DNA from: an uncultured Collinsella sp.
GTDB taxonomy: Bacteria; Actinomycetota; Coriobacteriia; Coriobacteriales; Coriobacteriaceae
Assembly: GCA_949285915.1 (NCBI GenBank)
Contig: CASDZW010000003.1
Span: 1 to 64,000, forward strand
Direction of reading: 5' to 3'
Length of the DNA: 64,000 nucleotides
This document shows, one piece after another, positions 25,030 to 34,009 of this stretch (its first letter is position 1; every line of letters starts with the position of its first letter). Below the pieces are notes generated by a model, which was not told the origin of the DNA, did not search any database, and saw nothing but the letters and a program-made list of their open reading frames with translations. A program made the position numbers and the translations under genes.

Positions 25030-26271
25030 CTAGAGCGCGCTTTGGTAGATGGCGCGCGCATCCTCGAGCGTGAGGGTGGCAAATGTGCCAAAGCGCTCGC
25101 CGCGCGTTACCTTGAGGCCCTCGAGCAGCCGGTCGATGTCGCCCTCGGTGATGCCGAGCTCGCCCAAGGTGCGGGGCATGCCGAGCGAGACAAAGAAGTC
25201 CTGCAGCTCGTCGATCGCCGCCTCCACCGCATCGGCTACGGCACGCTCGGGCGTGATGTCCTCATCGATGTCGGAAAGATCATCCACCTCGGGGTCGACA
25301 GGCTCGATGCCAAAGACCTCCTTGGCAAACGTCAGGAAGCGCTCGGGGTGCGCGCCCCATACGTAGCGCATCCACGCGGGGAAGACGACCGCAAGGCCCG
25401 CGCCGTGGGTGATGGAGGTGTCGAGGGCGGAGAGCTCATGTTCCATCCCGTGACACGTCCAGTCGCCGTCGCGCGCGCCGGGGACGTTGAGGCCGCAACC
25501 TGCGAGTCCGTTGTGTGCGAGCGTGCCCACCCACATGAGGCTCGCGCGCGCGTCGTAGTCGCGCGGGTCCTCCATGACGCGGGGAGCCGCCTCCATCGCC
25601 GCGCGGATGAGCCCGCAGGCGATGTAATCGGTCACGGGCACGGAGGGCTGCCCCGAGAAGAAGCGCTCCATCACGTGGCTGATCATATCGGTGATGCCCG
25701 CGGCGGTCTGGTACGCCGGCAGCGTGAAGGTGAGCTCGGGGTCCATGATGGCCACGGCAGGACGGTTGAGGTCGGTGTTGACGCCGCACTTCATGCCTAG
25801 TTCGTCGTTTGAGATGACGCACGAGTCCGACGCCTCGGAGCCCGAGGCGGGGATAGTGAGCACCGCCGCCACGGGGAGGGCGCGCGTTGCGGTGGCGCGC
25901 TTGCAGAAGAAGTCCCACACGTCGTCCTCGTAGGGCACGCCGAGCGCGATGGCCTTCGCGGTATCGATGACAGACCCGCCTCCCACGGCGACTACGGCGT
26001 CGACCGACTCGCTGCGCGCCTCCGCGATGCCCTCGCGCACGAGGGCGACCTCAGGGTTGGGGCGCACGCCACCGAGCTCTGCGTGGGCAATGCCTGCCGC
26101 ATCCAGCGAGCTGAGCACGCGCTCGAGCGTGCCGGTTCGCACGACCGACCCTTGGCCGTACACCACGAGCACGCGCTTCCACCCCTGTGCGGCGAGCGTC
26201 TCGCCCGTGCGGTCGCAGGCGCCGCGTCCAAAGACAAAGCGGGTGGGGGAGTAGAAGTTGAAGTCGTTCAT
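25030..26271 (-). CDS. Iron-containing alcohol dehydrogenase (butanol dehydrogenase-like), 413 aa
   Basis: Type III alcohol dehydrogenase. The N-terminal NAD(P) domain has GVRPNPEVALVREGI and the glycine-rich AVGGGSVIDTAKA. The metal site is formed by the ITDMISHVMERFF, CHGMEHELSALDTSITHG and THGAGLAVVFPAW histidines plus an aspartate. It reduces aldehydes to alcohols in fermentation. The ATG at 26271 has GGAGG upstream. A 30-residue acidic insert (EPVDPEVDDLSDIDEDITPE) near residue 330 is unusual in the family. Confidence 0.92.
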   Translation of the reverse strand: MNDFNFYSPTRFVFGRGACDRTGETLAAQGWKRVLVVYGQGSVVRTGTLERVLSSLDAAGIAHAELGGVRPNPEVALVREGIAEARSESVDAVVAVGGGSVIDTAKAIALGVPYEDDVWDFFCKRATATRALPVAAVLTIPASGSEASDSCVISNDELGMKCGVNTDLNRPAVAIMDPELTFTLPAYQTAAGITDMISHVMERFFSGQPSVPVTDYIACGLIRAAMEAAPRVMEDPRDYDARASLMWVGTLAHNGLAGCGLNVPGARDGDWTCHGMEHELSALDTSITHGAGLAVVFPAWMRYVWGAHPERFLTFAKEVFGIEPVDPEVDDLSDIDEDITPERAVADAVEAAIDELQDFFVSLGMPRTLGELGITEGDIDRLLEGLKVTRGERFGTFATLTLEDARAIYQSAL

Positions 26272-26321
26272 AAGGGCCTCCTCGACGTAGTGGTTCCCCA
26301 AGAACGATACCCCAACGCGCG

Positions 26322-26663
26322 CTAGGCTACGACCTCGAGCTCGCGCAGGTCGTCGAGGGCGATGGTCGTCTCGACGATGGTAAGGGTTCGGTAGATAAGG
26401 TCTATGCGCGCCACGCACCCGGTGAGCTCGACGTAGGCGTCGCGGTCGTAGTAGACGGCGCGCACCACCTGACCGCGCGCGAGGCCGACGAGGGTATCGG
26501 AGAGGGAACGCGCCTCCTCGTCGGTGAGCTCGTGGCGGGGCTCGATAACACGCTCCTGGGCACGCACAAGCTCGTAGTAGCCTCTCAGCGCCGCGAAGGG
26601 CATGAACTGGGCCGCGCGGTCGGCTCGCGCGCGCCCGCTTGCGGTCAGGCGCCTCTCACTCAT
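26322..26663 (-). CDS. YolD-like protein, 113 aa
   Basis: The segment RADRAAQFMPFAALRGYYELV followed by a strand-rich half matches YolD-like proteins, which accompany Y-family polymerases in Gram-positive bacteria and are considered functional counterparts of UmuD. The ATG at 26663 overlaps the stop of the polymerase gene by 8 bases (ATGAGTGA), so both are made from one SOS-controlled message. The exact biochemical role of YolD proteins is not established. Confidence 0.85.
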   Translation of the reverse strand: MSERRLTASGRARADRAAQFMPFAALRGYYELVRAQERVIEPRHELTDEEARSLSDTLVGLARGQVVRAVYYDRDAYVELTGCVARIDLIYRTLTIVETTIALDDLRELEVVA

Positions 26664-28119
26664 GGTGTCCTCCCACCTGCTCGTTGCGCTCGCGAGCGGT
26701 GCCGGCATCGGTCAGGCTGATGCCGCGCACGAGGGCGTTCTTGCCAAACTTGCTTTTTACGGCCACGACGGCGCTTGCAAGGTCGTGCTCGCGCGCGTCT
26801 GCCTGCGTATCCGTAAAGAGGTCGACGGTCGCGAACTCCTCGGGCATGAGGTTGCCGAGGCCAACGTTGATACGTCGTATCCGCCGCGCGGGGTCGACCG
26901 TCTCTGCCCAGAGCCGCTCGAAGTGGGCGAGGAGCTTTCTGCGCGAGTTGGTCCGCTCGCCGATCTTGCGCGACCCGCCCGCGTGCCCAAACTGCCCGTG
27001 CGCGCCTACCCGCCGTGTGCCGTGCTCGCCGCGAAAGACCTCGCTCGCATTGGTGCCCGGTACAGGCGCCATCGCGCCATCGCCCGGACCGCCCCCGTCG
27101 CGCGCGCCCCCGGACCCCGCTCCGACAAGGTCTGCGCGGGCGTAGCCCACATAGAGCGAGATGTGGTCGCACACCTCGCCGCGCTCTACGAGCTCGAGGG
27201 CCGAGGCGTCCACCATCTCGCGCAGCACCAGATGCGCCTCATCATGGGTGTAGTCGCGCGGCAGGACCTGCCCGTTCACGTAGGAGCTCTCGTCCGGCCG
27301 GTAGGCCTGTATGTCGGCGATCGTGGTGGGCTCGCGCCCAAAGGCGTGGTCGATCAGGTACTCGGCATTGACGCCGAGCTCGCGATAAAGAATCTCTTCG
27401 TCGAGCGCTGCCACGCCCATGAGGTCGTACACGTAGTACTTGGCGAGGCGCGCCGCGATTCCCGGTCCGATGCCCCAGATATCGGTGATGGGGCGGTGGG
27501 GCCAGATCTCGCGCCGGAAGCTCTCCTCGGTTAGCACGCCTATGTTGTCCGGCACGTGCTTGGCGGTGATGTCGAGCGCGACCTTGGCGAGAAAGAGGTT
27601 GGGGCCGATACCCGCCGTGGCGCAGATGGAGAAGCGGTCGCGCACGCGCGCCATGAGCATCTCGGCAAACGCGCGCGGCTCCACCCCGTAGCGCCCGAGG
27701 TAGGGCGTGGCATCGATAAAGCACTCGTCGATGGAGTAGGGGTGGATGTCTGAGGGGCTCACGTATTCCAGGTACGTGCCATAGATCTTGGCCGATACCT
27801 CCATGTAGTGGCGCATGCGCGGACGCGCCATGATGGTGGTGGCGAGGATCTCGTCGGGAATCTCAAACACGCGGCAGCGGTTGCGGATGCCGAGCTTCTT
27901 TAGCGCCGGCGTGATGGCGAGGCAGATGGTCGTGTTGCCGCGGCTGGGGTCGGCCACCACGAGGTTGGTGGTGAACGGGTCGAGCCCGCGATCGGCGCAC
28001 TCGACGCTCGCATAGAAGGTCTTGAGGTCGATGCAGAGGTAGCAGCGCTCGTCCGCATCCGTATCAAGCGGCTCGTCGGCGTCTGGCACAGGCATAGGCA
28101 CAGGCACGGTCTCTACCAC
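26656..28119 (-). CDS. Y-family DNA polymerase (UmuC/YqjW-like), 487 aa
   Basis: A translesion polymerase. Motifs: CYLCIDLKTFYASVECADRGLDP (palm, first acidic residue), VFEIPDE, YSIDECFIDAT (catalytic S-x-DE), CATAGIGPNLFLAKVALDITAK, and the helix-hairpin-helix WGIGPGIAARLAKYY. The C-terminal little-finger region contains a Gly-rich low-complexity insert (about residues 350-390, GAGSGGARDGGGPGDG). The GTG at 28119 follows AGGAGG; an upstream open frame passes through the SOS box and is not used. It is coupled to the YolD gene. Confidence 0.93.
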   Translation of the reverse strand: MVETVPVPMPVPDADEPLDTDADERCYLCIDLKTFYASVECADRGLDPFTTNLVVADPSRGNTTICLAITPALKKLGIRNRCRVFEIPDEILATTIMARPRMRHYMEVSAKIYGTYLEYVSPSDIHPYSIDECFIDATPYLGRYGVEPRAFAEMLMARVRDRFSICATAGIGPNLFLAKVALDITAKHVPDNIGVLTEESFRREIWPHRPITDIWGIGPGIAARLAKYYVYDLMGVAALDEEILYRELGVNAEYLIDHAFGREPTTIADIQAYRPDESSYVNGQVLPRDYTHDEAHLVLREMVDASALELVERGEVCDHISLYVGYARADLVGAGSGGARDGGGPGDGAMAPVPGTNASEVFRGEHGTRRVGAHGQFGHAGGSRKIGERTNSRRKLLAHFERLWAETVDPARRIRRINVGLGNLMPEEFATVDLFTDTQADAREHDLASAVVAVKSKFGKNALVRGISLTDAGTARERNEQVGGHHE

Positions 28120-28137
28120 GGGGCACCTCCTCACACT

Positions 28138-28149
28138 GAACGTATGTTC
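28138..28149. promoter_or_regulatory. LexA (SOS) box of the polymerase operon
   Basis: GAACGTATGTTC fits the Gram-positive LexA consensus GAAC-N4-GTTC, with the flanking T and G. It lies 19 bases before the polymerase start and directly next to its -10 element, so bound LexA would block transcription until DNA damage. Confidence 0.9.
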
Positions 28150-28150
28150 G

Positions 28151-28179
28151 ATAATAGACGCTCGACCGGACAAGGTCAA
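28151..28179 (-). promoter_or_regulatory. Strong promoter of the Y-family polymerase operon
   Basis: On the minus strand TTGACC (28174-28179) and TATTAT (28151-28156) are separated by exactly 17 bases, close to the sigma-70 consensus. The LexA box begins 2 bases downstream of the -10 element. Confidence 0.8.
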
Positions 28180-28292
28180 TCCGGTAACGCGGCCTATCTT
28201 GTCCGCACATGCGCTAGAATGGGGACGTCTATGCAACGAGGCGTCTTCGCGCCGCTTTCCGGCAGAAAAGACCCGTAGCAAGGGAGGATCAT

Positions 28293-29987
28293 ATGTCCTG
28301 TGTTCCCGCACCGATCGATGCCACCCAGACGGAGGCTTGGGCGGCCCTGAAGGCTCATTACAAGGCCCTTCAGCGTGACGGCATCAGCCTTAAAGATTGG
28401 TTTGCCGCCGACCCCGAGCGCGTTGAGAAGCTCACCTTTGACGTGAACGACCTGCGCTTTGACCTCTCCAAGAATCTCGTGACCGACGAGACGGTGAAGC
28501 TGCTCTGCGACCTTGCACGTGCCACGAACGTCGAGGAGCGCCGCGACCAGATGTACGCCGGCGTGCATATCAACACCACCGAGGACCGTGCCGTGCTGCA
28601 CACCGCGCTCCGTCGCCCGGAGAGCGAGATCGGTACCATCATGGTCGATGGTCAGGACGCCGTGGCAGACGTTCGCCACGAGCTCTCCCGCATGTACGCC
28701 TTTGCCGAGAAGGTCCGCTCCGGTGAGTGGAAGGGCGTCACGGGCAAGCGCATCGAGCACCTCGTCTCCATCGGCATCGGTGGCTCCGACCTCGGCCCGG
28801 TCATGGTCTACGAGGCGCTCAAGCCCTTTGCCGACGCCGGCATCGACTGCCGCTACATCTCCAACATCGACCCCAACGACATGGCCGAGAAGGTCAAGGG
28901 GCTCGATCCCGAGACCACGCTCGTCATCATCGTCTCTAAGACGTTCACCACGCTGGAGACGCTCACCAACGCGCGCGAGGTGAAGGCCTGGATGCTCGAG
29001 CGGCTGGCCGAGCAGGGTGCCATCGACGGCTCCGACGCGCAAAACGCTGAGGCCATCGCTAAGCACTTCGTCGCCGTCTCCACCGCGCTTGACCTCGTGG
29101 CCGACTTTGGCATCGACCCCGAGAACGCCTTTGGCTTCTGGAGCTGGGTCGGCGGCCGTTACTCGGTCGACTCCGCCGTGGGTCTCTCGCTCATCGTCGT
29201 GTATGGCCCCGAGCGTTTTGAGGAGTTCCTCGCCGGCTTCCACGCCATCGACGAGTACTTCCAGAACACCCCGCTCGAGCAGAACGCCGTCGCGCTCATG
29301 GGCATGCTGAACGTGTGGTACCGCAACTTCTTTGGCGTCTCGAGCCACGCGGTGTTGCCCTACAACCAGTACCTGCACCGCTTCCCGGCCTACCTCCAGC
29401 AGCTCACCATGGAGTCCAACGGCAAGCAGGTCCGCTGGGACGGCACGCCGGTTACCTGCGACACGGGTGAGATCTTCTGGGGCGAGCCCGGCACCAACGG
29501 CCAGCACGCCTTCTACCAGCTCATCCATCAGGGCACGGCCATGATCCCGGCCGATTTCATCGCCTTCGTGAACACCGAGAACCCCTACACCGACGGCGAC
29601 CAGGATGTGCACGAGCTGTTCCTCGGCAACTTCCTCGCCCAGACCAAGGCGCTCGCCTTTGGTAAGACCGCCGACGAGGTCCGTGCCGAGGGCACGCCCG
29701 AGGAGATCGTGCCCGCACGCGTCTTCACCGGCAACCGCCCGACCACCTCGATCTTTGGCGACCGTCTGACCGCCTACGCGCTCGGCGAGCTCATTGCCGT
29801 GTACGAGCACATCACCTTTGTCGAGGGCACGGTCTGGGGCATCGACTCCTACGACCAGTGGGGCGTCGAGCTCGGCAAGCAGCTTGCCAAGCAGATTACG
29901 CCTGCGTTCCACGACGACGCTGCGCTCGCGGAGCAGGATGCGTCCACCAAGTCGCTCATCGAGTTCTATCGCGCGCACCGCAAGTAA
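28293..29987 (+). CDS. pgi: Glucose-6-phosphate isomerase, 564 aa
   Basis: Interconverts glucose-6-phosphate and fructose-6-phosphate. The SIS-type phosphosugar site is visible in [21 protein letters not shown] and [13 protein letters not shown]. The active-site glutamate region is [20 protein letters not shown], and the C-terminal signature is [22 protein letters not shown] with the catalytic lysine/histidine nearby (ESNGKQV). The length is usual for the large bacterial form. The ATG at 28293 follows AAGGGAGG. A strong terminator follows, so it is probably not cotranscribed with the sugar locus downstream. Confidence 0.98.
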   Translation: MSCVPAPIDATQTEAWAALKAHYKALQRDGISLKDWFAADPERVEKLTFDVNDLRFDLSKNLVTDETVKLLCDLARATNVEERRDQMYAGVHINTTEDRAVLHTALRRPESEIGTIMVDGQDAVADVRHELSRMYAFAEKVRSGEWKGVTGKRIEHLVSIGIGGSDLGPVMVYEALKPFADAGIDCRYISNIDPNDMAEKVKGLDPETTLVIIVSKTFTTLETLTNAREVKAWMLERLAEQGAIDGSDAQNAEAIAKHFVAVSTALDLVADFGIDPENAFGFWSWVGGRYSVDSAVGLSLIVVYGPERFEEFLAGFHAIDEYFQNTPLEQNAVALMGMLNVWYRNFFGVSSHAVLPYNQYLHRFPAYLQQLTMESNGKQVRWDGTPVTCDTGEIFWGEPGTNGQHAFYQLIHQGTAMIPADFIAFVNTENPYTDGDQDVHELFLGNFLAQTKALAFGKTADEVRAEGTPEEIVPARVFTGNRPTTSIFGDRLTAYALGELIAVYEHITFVEGTVWGIDSYDQWGVELGKQLAKQITPAFHDDAALAEQDASTKSLIEFYRAHRK

Positions 29988-30013
29988 ACGGCGCTACATA
30001 GGCTGATGCAGGG

Positions 30014-30047
30014 GCGGCGGCACTGGAGACGGTGCCGCCGCTTTATT
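30014..30047 (+). terminator. Intrinsic terminator after pgi
   Basis: GCGGCGGCAC (30014-30023) pairs perfectly with GTGCCGCCGC (30032-30041) over an 8-base loop, followed by TTTATT. Confidence 0.85.
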
Positions 30048-30091
30048 CGCTTCCAGGTGTTCATGCCGTCACTGGTATCTCTAATATAAGA

Positions 30092-30195
30092 CAACATATA
30101 ACGTCTGCAGACAAATATCGACCGTTCACCGGTAAGTAAGATGTTATAAGACGTTTCAATTATTGAGCTGCTATAGTTCATATCGTCATATAACG
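30092..30195 (+). promoter_or_regulatory. Operator region of the PTS operon with three related sites
   Basis: Three 12-base sites share ATATAAC: CAACATATAACG (30092-30103), CGTCTTATAACA on the minus strand (30142-30153) and CGTCATATAACG (30184-30195). A similar site precedes the GntR gene. A possible -10 element TATAGT (30172-30177) lies between the last two. The likely binder is the GntR/HutC-type protein encoded at 34062, acting as a sugar-phosphate-responsive repressor. The AT-richness stands out in this GC-rich DNA. Confidence 0.65.
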
Positions 30196-30217
30196 ACTGT
30201 TCCAAAGGAGGAACACT

Positions 30218-31252
30218 ATGGCAGAACTCGAGACCATCCAGTTGTCCAAATTCGACATCAATGAGTATCTCAGGGACGGTGATGCTACGGTCGCGGCATG
30301 CGCCGAGGCCAAGGCAGTTGCCGATGAGATCCACGAGCAGGGGTATGAGAACATCTTCCTGCTCGGTATCGGCGGCACCTATGACGAGCTCGACATGGTG
30401 CGCTACTTCATGAACAAGTACTCCGAGGTTGAGGTTCACCTCATCAACGCCGCCGAGTTCAACGTCCTTGGCAACAACCGCCTCAAGAAGAATTCCCTTG
30501 TGGTGACTGCCTCCGCCTCCGGCGATACCAAGGAGATCGTCCGCGCCGTCGATACGATCGTCAACCAGGGCATTCGCGTCGTCGCCTTCACGCGCAACGA
30601 CACCCCGCTTGGCAAGCTCGCCACCAAGGTCATCGCTGCCCCCGTTGCCACGGGCCGCTGCGACTTCACCTATCTGCTGTTCGATGCCTTTGCGCTGCGC
30701 CTCCTCAACCTGCGCGGTGACTTTGATCGCTATGACGACTTCATCGCCCAGACGAAGAACATCTTCCACGACCTCGTGGACATCCGCATCAAGTTCGAGC
30801 CCCGTGCCGAGGAGATCGCGCGTCAGTTTGCGCACGAGCCCTACACCATCTTTATCGCTTCGGGCGCCCTCTGGGGTGAGAACGTGCTGTTCTCCATGTG
30901 TGTCCTCGAGGAGATGCAGTGGATCCGCACCCGTGCCGTCACCTCTGCCGAGTTCTTCCACGGCACCCTCGAGCTCGTCGAGCCCGGCGTGCCGGTGATT
31001 CTCACCAAGGGCGAGGACGAGTGCCGCGAGCTCGACAACCGTGTTGAGACCTTCTGCCGTCAGTACACGGATAAGTTCGCCGTCATCGATACCGCGGAGT
31101 TTGCCATCGATGGACTCGATCCGGAGTTCCGTCCTCTGGTCTCTCCGATCATCGCTGCCGCGACTCTTCACGAGCGTCTGTCCAAGCACTACGAGACCGA
31201 GACCAAGCACAACCTCGCGTATCGTCGCTACTATCGTCAGTTCTCGTATTAA
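30218..31252 (+). CDS. SIS-domain sugar isomerase/deglycase (FrlB/GfrF-like), 344 aa
   Basis: Two SIS domains are present: residues about 30-150 (IFLLGIGGTYDELDMV; SLVVTASASGDTKEIV) and about 190-320 (TIFIASGALWGENVLF; TRAVTSAEFFHGTLEL). The SAEFFHG glutamate/histidine region matches FrlB-type fructosamine-6-phosphate deglycases, which split phosphorylated Amadori compounds into glucose-6-phosphate and an amino acid. It is the first gene of a five-gene operon with a complete mannose-family PTS, matching the layout of glucoselysine/fructoselysine systems. A glucosamine-phosphate isomerase-like role cannot be excluded. GGAGGAA precedes the ATG. Confidence 0.8.
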   Translation: MAELETIQLSKFDINEYLRDGDATVAACAEAKAVADEIHEQGYENIFLLGIGGTYDELDMVRYFMNKYSEVEVHLINAAEFNVLGNNRLKKNSLVVTASASGDTKEIVRAVDTIVNQGIRVVAFTRNDTPLGKLATKVIAAPVATGRCDFTYLLFDAFALRLLNLRGDFDRYDDFIAQTKNIFHDLVDIRIKFEPRAEEIARQFAHEPYTIFIASGALWGENVLFSMCVLEEMQWIRTRAVTSAEFFHGTLELVEPGVPVILTKGEDECRELDNRVETFCRQYTDKFAVIDTAEFAIDGLDPEFRPLVSPIIAAATLHERLSKHYETETKHNLAYRRYYRQFSY

Positions 31253-31273
31253 CAGATGGGGGAGGTGCCTTGC

Positions 31274-31693
31274 ATGCGGCATTTCATCCTGGCTACCCAC
31301 GGACACTTCGCGGCAGGCATTCGCGAAAGCCTCGAGTTAGTCTTCGGCGCGCAAGAGGGTATCAGTACGATATGCGCTTTTGTCGATGGGGCGAGTGATA
31401 TCCATGCTCTTGTCCAGGATGCCTTGGACCAGGAGCCGGAAGACGTCGACATCGTGGTGTGCACGGATATCTTCGGTGGCAGCGTGAATAACGAATTCCT
31501 CAATGCGCTGCCCAGCCATCCGCGGGTCCATCTCGTTGCCGGAATGAACCTGCCGATGCTCATCGCCTTGTTTCTCTCGCCCGAGCCTGACACCGCGGCG
31601 CTCATTCGCTCGGTGCTCGCATCGGACGATATCAAGCCCCGCTATTGCAACGACGAACTCCGCGCCGCTGCAGATGAGGATGAGGAATTCTAA
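31274..31693 (+). CDS. PTS mannose-family EIIA component, 139 aa
   Basis: The phospho-accepting histidine is H9 in ILATHGHFAAG. The remaining features fit the EIIA-Man fold: DIFGGSVNNEFLNAL and the helix VHLVAGMNLPMLIALFL. It takes phosphate from HPr and passes it to EIIB. The ATG at 31274 has GGAGGT at the best spacing; an ATG at 31256 would leave none. It has an acidic C-terminal tail instead of a fused EIIB domain. Confidence 0.93.
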   Translation: MRHFILATHGHFAAGIRESLELVFGAQEGISTICAFVDGASDIHALVQDALDQEPEDVDIVVCTDIFGGSVNNEFLNALPSHPRVHLVAGMNLPMLIALFLSPEPDTAALIRSVLASDDIKPRYCNDELRAAADEDEEF

Positions 31694-31710
31694 ACGAGAG
31701 GAGGGTCCTC

Positions 31711-32181
31711 ATGATCAAACTCGTACGCGTCGACCATCGCCTGCTTCATGGTCAGGTTGCCGTATCGTGGGTCAACGGCATCGGTGCGGATTGCATTCTT
31801 GTCGCGAGTGACACGGTGGTAAACGATCCGGTGTGGAAGACCACGCTCAAGCTCGGCAAGCCGGCGGGCTGCAAGCTCGTCATGAAGAACATCGCCGATT
31901 CCATCACGGCTATCAATAGCGGTGTGACCGATAAGTACAAGCTTATCGTAGTCGTTCAGACCATTGCCGATGCAAAGCGCCTGGCAGATGGTTGCCCCGC
32001 CATCACGAGTATCAACCTGGGCAACACCAAGGAGAGCGCTACCACCAAGCAGGTGAGTCGCCAGATCTTCTTGGAGCCTGACGAGATTGAGATGCTACGC
32101 GAGCTCGATGCCCGCGGCGTTGAGTGCGAGATTCGCCCCATGGCAGCGGATTCAAAGACAAACGTCATCCCGCTTCTCTAG
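31711..32181 (+). CDS. PTS mannose/fructose/sorbose-family EIIB component, 156 aa
   Basis: The start MIKLVRVDHRLLHGQVAVSW contains the phosphorylated histidine (H13) of this family. The central SINLGNTKESATTKQVSRQIFLEPDE loop contacts EIIA. It transfers phosphate to the incoming sugar at the membrane EIIC/EIID complex. GAGAGGAGGG lies before the ATG, 17 bases after the EIIA stop. Confidence 0.95.
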   Translation: MIKLVRVDHRLLHGQVAVSWVNGIGADCILVASDTVVNDPVWKTTLKLGKPAGCKLVMKNIADSITAINSGVTDKYKLIVVVQTIADAKRLADGCPAITSINLGNTKESATTKQVSRQIFLEPDEIEMLRELDARGVECEIRPMAADSKTNVIPLL

Positions 32182-32190
32182 CACCTCACG

Positions 32191-32240
32191 GCGGTCGGGC
32201 GTCATGATCTCCCCGCGCCCGACCGCATCTCTTTCTCTCT
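32191..32240 (+). terminator. Hairpin between EIIB and EIIC genes
   Basis: GCGGTCGGGCG (32191-32201) pairs perfectly with CGCCCGACCGC (32216-32226), loop 14 bases, then ATCTCTTTCTCTCT. The tail is only moderately T-rich, so it may be a partial terminator or an mRNA-stabilising stem that sets the ratio of soluble to membrane subunits. Confidence 0.6.
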
Positions 32241-32280
32241 GACTCTTCAAGTAAAGCAATTTTGTTGAAAGGAGAAAGCC

Positions 32281-33063
32281 ATGCTGATGCAGGCTTTGCT
32301 GGTCGGTCTTGTCGCGGCCTTTGGCACGCTCGACACCGCACTTGGAACCAGCTACCTTCAGCGCCCCATCGTGCTCGGTCCGCTTGTGGGCCTCGTGCTG
32401 GGCGACCTCGAGACGGGTCTTATCATCGGAGCGAATCTCGAGCTCCTGTTCATGGGCGCAATCTCTGTCGGCGCCTACATTCCGCCCGATGTCATCACCG
32501 GCGGCGTTCTTGCGACCGCGTTTGCCATTTCCACCGGATCTGGCCTTGAGGCGGCTTACGCTCTCGCGATGCCTATCGGTCTTGCAGCGCTCGGCATCAA
32601 GAACGTGTTCTATGCGATTCTTCCGCTCATCCTTCCTCTGGCCGATCGTGGTGCAGAAGAGGGGAACGACGGCAAGATCAAGCTCACCTATGTGCTGCTC
32701 GGCCTCTTCGGTAAGACCATCTGGACCTTCACGCTGACGTTTTTCGCGTTCTACCTCGGCTCTGAGGCCGTTACTGCTGCGCTCAACTCTGTACCGTCGT
32801 TCGTGTTCGACGGCCTGGGTATCGCTGCTGGCATCCTTCCCGCCATGGGCTTCGCGATGCTCATGCGCATGATCGTCAACAAGAAGCTAATCCCGTTCTT
32901 CGTTGCGGGCTTTGCGCTGGCTGCTTACCTTAACCTTTCCGTTCTCGCCGTTGCCATCTTCGCCGTCGTCATCGCTATCGAGAAGCTCGACTTCCTCGAG
33001 GAGCGCCCGATGGTCGCTGCAGCAGCTGCGGGTGTAGATGGAGGCGATGACGATGACTTCTAA
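32281..33063 (+). CDS. PTS mannose-family EIIC membrane component, 260 aa
   Basis: A hydrophobic protein of about 6-8 membrane segments that starts MLMQALLVGLVAAFGTLDTALG. It contains the EIIC-Man motif RPIVLGPLVGLVLGDLETGLIIGANLELLFMGA and the loop YIPPDVITGGVLATAFAI. With EIID it forms the sugar channel. The Asp-rich tail (GVDGGDDDDF) overlaps the EIID start by 11 bases, so the two are coupled. Substrate specificity cannot be read directly and is inferred from the neighbouring deglycase. Confidence 0.94.
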   Translation: MLMQALLVGLVAAFGTLDTALGTSYLQRPIVLGPLVGLVLGDLETGLIIGANLELLFMGAISVGAYIPPDVITGGVLATAFAISTGSGLEAAYALAMPIGLAALGIKNVFYAILPLILPLADRGAEEGNDGKIKLTYVLLGLFGKTIWTFTLTFFAFYLGSEAVTAALNSVPSFVFDGLGIAAGILPAMGFAMLMRMIVNKKLIPFFVAGFALAAYLNLSVLAVAIFAVVIAIEKLDFLEERPMVAAAAAGVDGGDDDDF

Positions 33064-33904
33064 GATGAACGACCAGGCGACGCAGGATGCCTACCAGGGC
33101 GATATTACCAAACAAGATCTCACCCGCATGGCGGTGAACCCGGGTGCCCTGGGCATGGAGTACTCCTGGAACTACCCGAAGCAGATGAGCGTCCCCTTCT
33201 GCCTCATGCTCAACCCGCTGCTGAAGAAGATCTACAAGAACGACCCCAAGGGCTATTCCGAGGCTCTGCAGCGCCATCTCGAGTTCTTCAACATCACCAT
33301 GTACTTCGCACCGTTCGTGGGCGGCGTCGTCGCTTCGATGGAGGAGCGCGTTGCGAAAGGTGAGATGGCGCCCGAGGCAATCAACCAGGTAAAGGCGGCG
33401 CTCATGGGACCGCTGTCCGGCATCGGTGATTCGCTCTTTTTGGGAACGCTGCGCGTGATTGCCGCTGCGGTGGGTATTAGCCTTGCTGTCAACGGCAACC
33501 CCTTTGGCCCGATTGCGTTTCTGCTCATTTACAACATCCCGACGTTCCTCACGCGTATCATCGGTGCGCACAAGGGCTATGAGCTTGGCGTCTCCTTCCT
33601 GACGAAGGCCCAGGAGAGCGGGCTCATGGACAAGGTCATCTATGCGGCGGGAATCATCGGCGTCATGGTTATCGGCGCTATGACCGTCACGATGACCTCG
33701 GTTTCCATTCCGATCGAGTTCGGTCAGGGCGAGAGTGTCCAGACCATCCAGAGCGTCCTTGACGGCATCCTCCCCGGTATGCTTGCTCTTATCGCTCTCG
33801 GTCTGTACTACTGGGCGCTGAGCCACAAGGTCAGCCCGATGGTTCTCATCATCATCACTATGGTGGTTGGCGTGCTCGGTGCCTTCACGGGCGTCCTCGC
33901 CTAG
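33053..33904 (+). CDS. PTS mannose-family EIID membrane component, 283 aa
   Basis: Matches EIID: soluble N-terminus with NPGALGMEYSWNYPKQMSVPFCLMLNPLLKKIY, the FFNITMYFAPFVGG segment, GPLSGIGDSLFLGTLRVI, and a C-terminal pair of membrane helices (LPGMLALIALGLYYWAL; PMVLIIITMVVGVLGAFTGVL). Of three nearby ATG codons (33038, 33047, 33053), 33053 has GGAGG at the best 8-base distance. It is the last gene of the PTS operon and is followed by a strong terminator. Confidence 0.94.
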   Translation: MTSKMNDQATQDAYQGDITKQDLTRMAVNPGALGMEYSWNYPKQMSVPFCLMLNPLLKKIYKNDPKGYSEALQRHLEFFNITMYFAPFVGGVVASMEERVAKGEMAPEAINQVKAALMGPLSGIGDSLFLGTLRVIAAAVGISLAVNGNPFGPIAFLLIYNIPTFLTRIIGAHKGYELGVSFLTKAQESGLMDKVIYAAGIIGVMVIGAMTVTMTSVSIPIEFGQGESVQTIQSVLDGILPGMLALIALGLYYWALSHKVSPMVLIIITMVVGVLGAFTGVLA

Positions 33905-33945
33905 CACCAATACCGGTTTGCCCCTTACCGTGATTGCGTAGGGTG

Positions 33946-33999
33946 ATGCGGCGGCAAGGTTCAATCTTCCGTGAACGAACCTTGCTGCCGCATTCTTAT
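33946..33999 (+). terminator. Terminator of the PTS operon
   Basis: A 17-base stem (33946-33962 with 33977-33993; one G-T wobble, core CGGCAAGGTTC) with a 14-base loop is followed by TCTTATG. It separates the PTS genes from the regulator gene. Confidence 0.75.
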
Positions 34000-34009
34000 G
34001 AAGTCATCC

